A stretch of DNA of 64,000 nt from Lottia gigantea (Eukaryota; Mollusca; Gastropoda; Lottiidae), in contig NW_008708555.1 in the NCBI RefSeq assembly GCF_000327385.1, positions 273,726 through 337,725 on the forward strand, read 5' to 3'. The stretch's first letter is position 1, and the number at the start of each line of letters is the position of its first letter. Both the position numbers and the translations under genes were made by a program. The notes beneath the pieces are model-generated. The model saw only the letters and a list, made by a program, of their open reading frames with translations, did not search any database and had not been told where the DNA came from. This document shows positions 61,738-64,000 of this stretch, piece after piece.

Positions 61738-62033
61738 AGAGAACCCCTATGGGAAGACACTAGGCCTCTTCTACTATATTTGTGTTACAAGGGTTGAGGT
61801 TTATTTGTTGTGTAATGTTTCTATAAAGCAAATCTGGAGATATATTATTGTTCCTCATAGTGATTGATGACTTGTATCCCTCAAGTAAATTGTCATCAAA
61901 TTTTGCATTTTGATAAACTTAAATGACACTTAACGGCTAACCTATATTTGCTGAATGGCATTATTTCCTACTCTCCTTCAATTTAATTAGCAATCACCAA
62001 TTATTATTATAGCACACACAGACCATCAATAAA
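61738..62033 (+). other. Probable 3' UTR of the TBK1-adaptor-like gene
   Basis: Nearly 300 bases after the stop to AATAAA at 62028-62033. No ORF. Confidence 0.45.
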
Positions 62034-62694
62034 CAATAATTTATAATGCTATATAATAATTTATTAGTGGTGTGGACTCTCTGAATCTTAACAAAGGTTG
62101 TGAACACTGAAAGAAAATTGTCATTTGCTATGGGAACTGTACATTAAACTATAATACATGCTGTATGAAATCTCTGAAACTATTATTATTATGAAGGATG
62201 TTGACTCTGGTATTGATAATCATTGCCTATGTTACAAAATTTACAGTATACAGAGTCTCCAACTTGATAAAACCATGTTTCAGAGTGATATCTGCTGAGG
62301 TAAGTATGAATTGTCCAGATTCTGGCTACAGACTCAAAAGGTATGAGTTTTTTCTTTGTTGTTCTCAGACTCCATTTTTAATTTGTTTTCTTAACAATAA
62401 TTTCGCTAGGGGTGAGGATTTGGGCAACAAGCTTATTATCTCTAAATAATCAACTTGCAGATACTGGCAAGTATTGTAATTCTTCAGTAACAAGTACCTG
62501 TTGCTATAATTTTATAATTTTCTGTATTATATTAATATTGTTTTTGATTTGTTATCTGTGATATTAAATAGTTACCGTCAATATATAATGTTTTTAATTT
62601 AACCCCTAACCAACAGTATCGTGTAAAACAGAAACCTTCCAAATTGGACAAAAGTAGCTTTAAGCATTCATGATGGACTTTTGATGCTTTCATA
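62034..62694. other. Unassigned region
   Basis: A short frame at 62198-62449 has no recognisable features. No gene assigned. Confidence 0.35.
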
Positions 62695-62812
62695 CAGTGC
62701 TGCAAGGCCCATAGACATCTGACTGAATATTGAAATGGTGCAAATTGATGCTATCAGAGTCCCCGATACACATATAAAGTTTAGAAAATCCGTTGACAAT
62801 CTCTTCAACTGT
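62695..62812 (-). mobile_element. MITE family A, terminal fragment
   Basis: Reads agacatctgactgaatattg, aaatggtgcaaattgatgct, atcagagtccccgatacaca, aaagtttagaaaatccg and gacaatctcttcaact, collinear with the right end of the copy at 1-298. The final TTAA is lost. Confidence 0.7.
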
Positions 62813-63275
62813 ATGAAATTGTCTTCCATGGATGCATCTATAATTAAAGATAATGGAGACTCTATTATTTACCTACCATTCAAGAGTCAATGAGCTTCAA
62901 ACAAATTGGAAACATCAGAACACTTATGGATGTATTGAGCTTGTGATTCGTGCTTGATCCATCAGTGAAGCTGAATTTTCCTATTTTCATTGTCTAAACT
63001 GTAAATCACAAAAAGCTGTAAAACTCGCATTGCATTTATTTTTAAATAATACAATTTTCAAAATAAACAAACAAAATTCAACCCATATAAAACCAACATG
63101 TCACTGTCTCCCCCTTCCAATCAAACAAATACTTAATAAACCCAGGCAGGTATGGACGGACTTCTAAGAAAGATACAATTCAGATATATCAATATCAACT
63201 GCAAAATTGATAAAAAACAAAGACAATATTTCAACACAATCTGATTCAAATGCAAATCTGGATAATTCATATCAG

Positions 63276-63386
63276 GCCCTGTATTCTCGAAACAATCTTA
63301 GCGCTAGGATGTCCTAGAATCAATGTTAAAAGAAAAGAACCTGGGCCATCTTAGCGCTAAGATCGTTTCAAGAATACGAGGCCAGG
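63276..63386. mobile_element. Foldback family C, copy 2
   Basis: Left arm ggccctgtattctcgaaaca then atcttagcgctaggatg. Right arm catcttagcgctaagatcgt then ttcaagaatacgaggcc. Same design as 34197-34306. Confidence 0.75.
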
Positions 63387-64000
63387 TTTTTCTGCGTGTC
63401 CACTTGCCATCAATGATCTGATCTAATTGTAATGCATCTCATGTTCCTGGATGCTCAATACATTGTGCATATATATATATATATCATCTAATTACAGCAG
63501 TATTAAATTGGATGGATTATAGCATCTACGTGCTTGGTGTTAATCATTAACAAATACAATATAAATGTTAAAACCTTATTCTTCAATACTTAATACTAAC
63601 AAATATAGTATGCATTAATCAAACTAAATTTAAAATTCAGTGATTGACCAATCAGATTACTCTATGCTTAAATCATTTCAAAAATTGCGCTTAAACTTTC
63701 TCTATTTACAAACAGTGACAAAATAGATTTGGCATATAATATATAATACTGTAGATTACAGATACAACAATTTAAGATTTAGAGCATTCAACATATAAAA
63801 TGTTCTAATAATGATGGGTTTCCAAGGTTTTTACTAGGTCCTAGTACTTCTCCCACCATGACCATCTACCTAGCAACTGTCAAAATAGTAGTCACAGACA
63901 TACTTTAAAAGTGAAATTAAATGAGGTATATCGTCCTTACTCAAGAAAATAGCAGTTACACAAAGTTCTGACATGAATAGTTTTTCCCTTTTTCTACTTT
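63387..64000. other. Unassigned region
   Basis: AT-rich with a short (at)n run near 63470. No gene or further repeat that I can support. Confidence 0.4.

Overview
Organism. This is an AT-rich animal nuclear sequence with spliced genes, GT-AG introns, many minisatellites and many short foldback transposons. The gene set (NK-like homeobox gene, single-domain secreted ACE, MRPL45, BZW/5MP, TBK1-adaptor-like gene) and the repeat style suggest a lophotrochozoan, perhaps a gastropod mollusc. That placement is inference; nothing here fixes the species.

Layout. 1-5.2 kb: truncated TTAA-flanked MITE, a ~110-bp imperfect tandem repeat and otherwise unassigned DNA. 5.27-7.79 kb (+): complete five-exon homeobox gene. 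9.3-16.9 kb (-): complete eleven-exon ACE-type metallopeptidase, tail-to-tail with the homeobox gene, with a candidate TATA promoter and noncoding first exon near 18.6 kb. 18.6-27.2 kb: gene-poor and full of simple and tandem repeats. 27.66-32.13 kb (-): MRPL45 in eight exons. 32.88-38.98 kb (+): BZW/5MP translation regulator in thirteen exons, head-to-head with MRPL45 across about 745 bp. 43.0-47.6 kb (+): a LINE with a short ORF1 and a 1247-codon uninterrupted EN-RT-RNase H ORF2. 47.6-59.7 kb: gene-poor, with several minisatellites and MITEs. 59.77-61.74 kb (+): coiled-coil protein with two C-terminal UBZ-like zinc fingers, resembling TBK1 adaptors (AZI2/NAP1, TBKBP1/SINTBAD). 61.7-64 kb: 3'UTR, MITE remnants and a foldback element.

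Most notable. Three of the five host genes carry tandem duplications that copy a 3' splice site together with the first coding bases of the next exon. In MRPL45 a 66-bp unit gives five in-frame acceptors before the last exon. In BZW a 29-bp unit gives about 24 acceptor-like AGs before exon 10, and upstream choices mostly run into the TAG formed by the acceptor itself. In the ACE gene a 23-bp duplication repeats the exon 9 acceptor. The ACE homologue also has Ser where mammalian ACE has the chloride-binding Arg of the YIRYF motif. At least two TTAA-flanked MITE families are present, and one has seeded a 60-bp satellite.

The genes do not form one pathway. MRPL45 (mitochondrial translation) and BZW (cytosolic start-codon control) may share a bidirectional promoter. 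The whole set has human counterparts mainly on Hox-bearing chromosomes, consistent with old linkage conservation.
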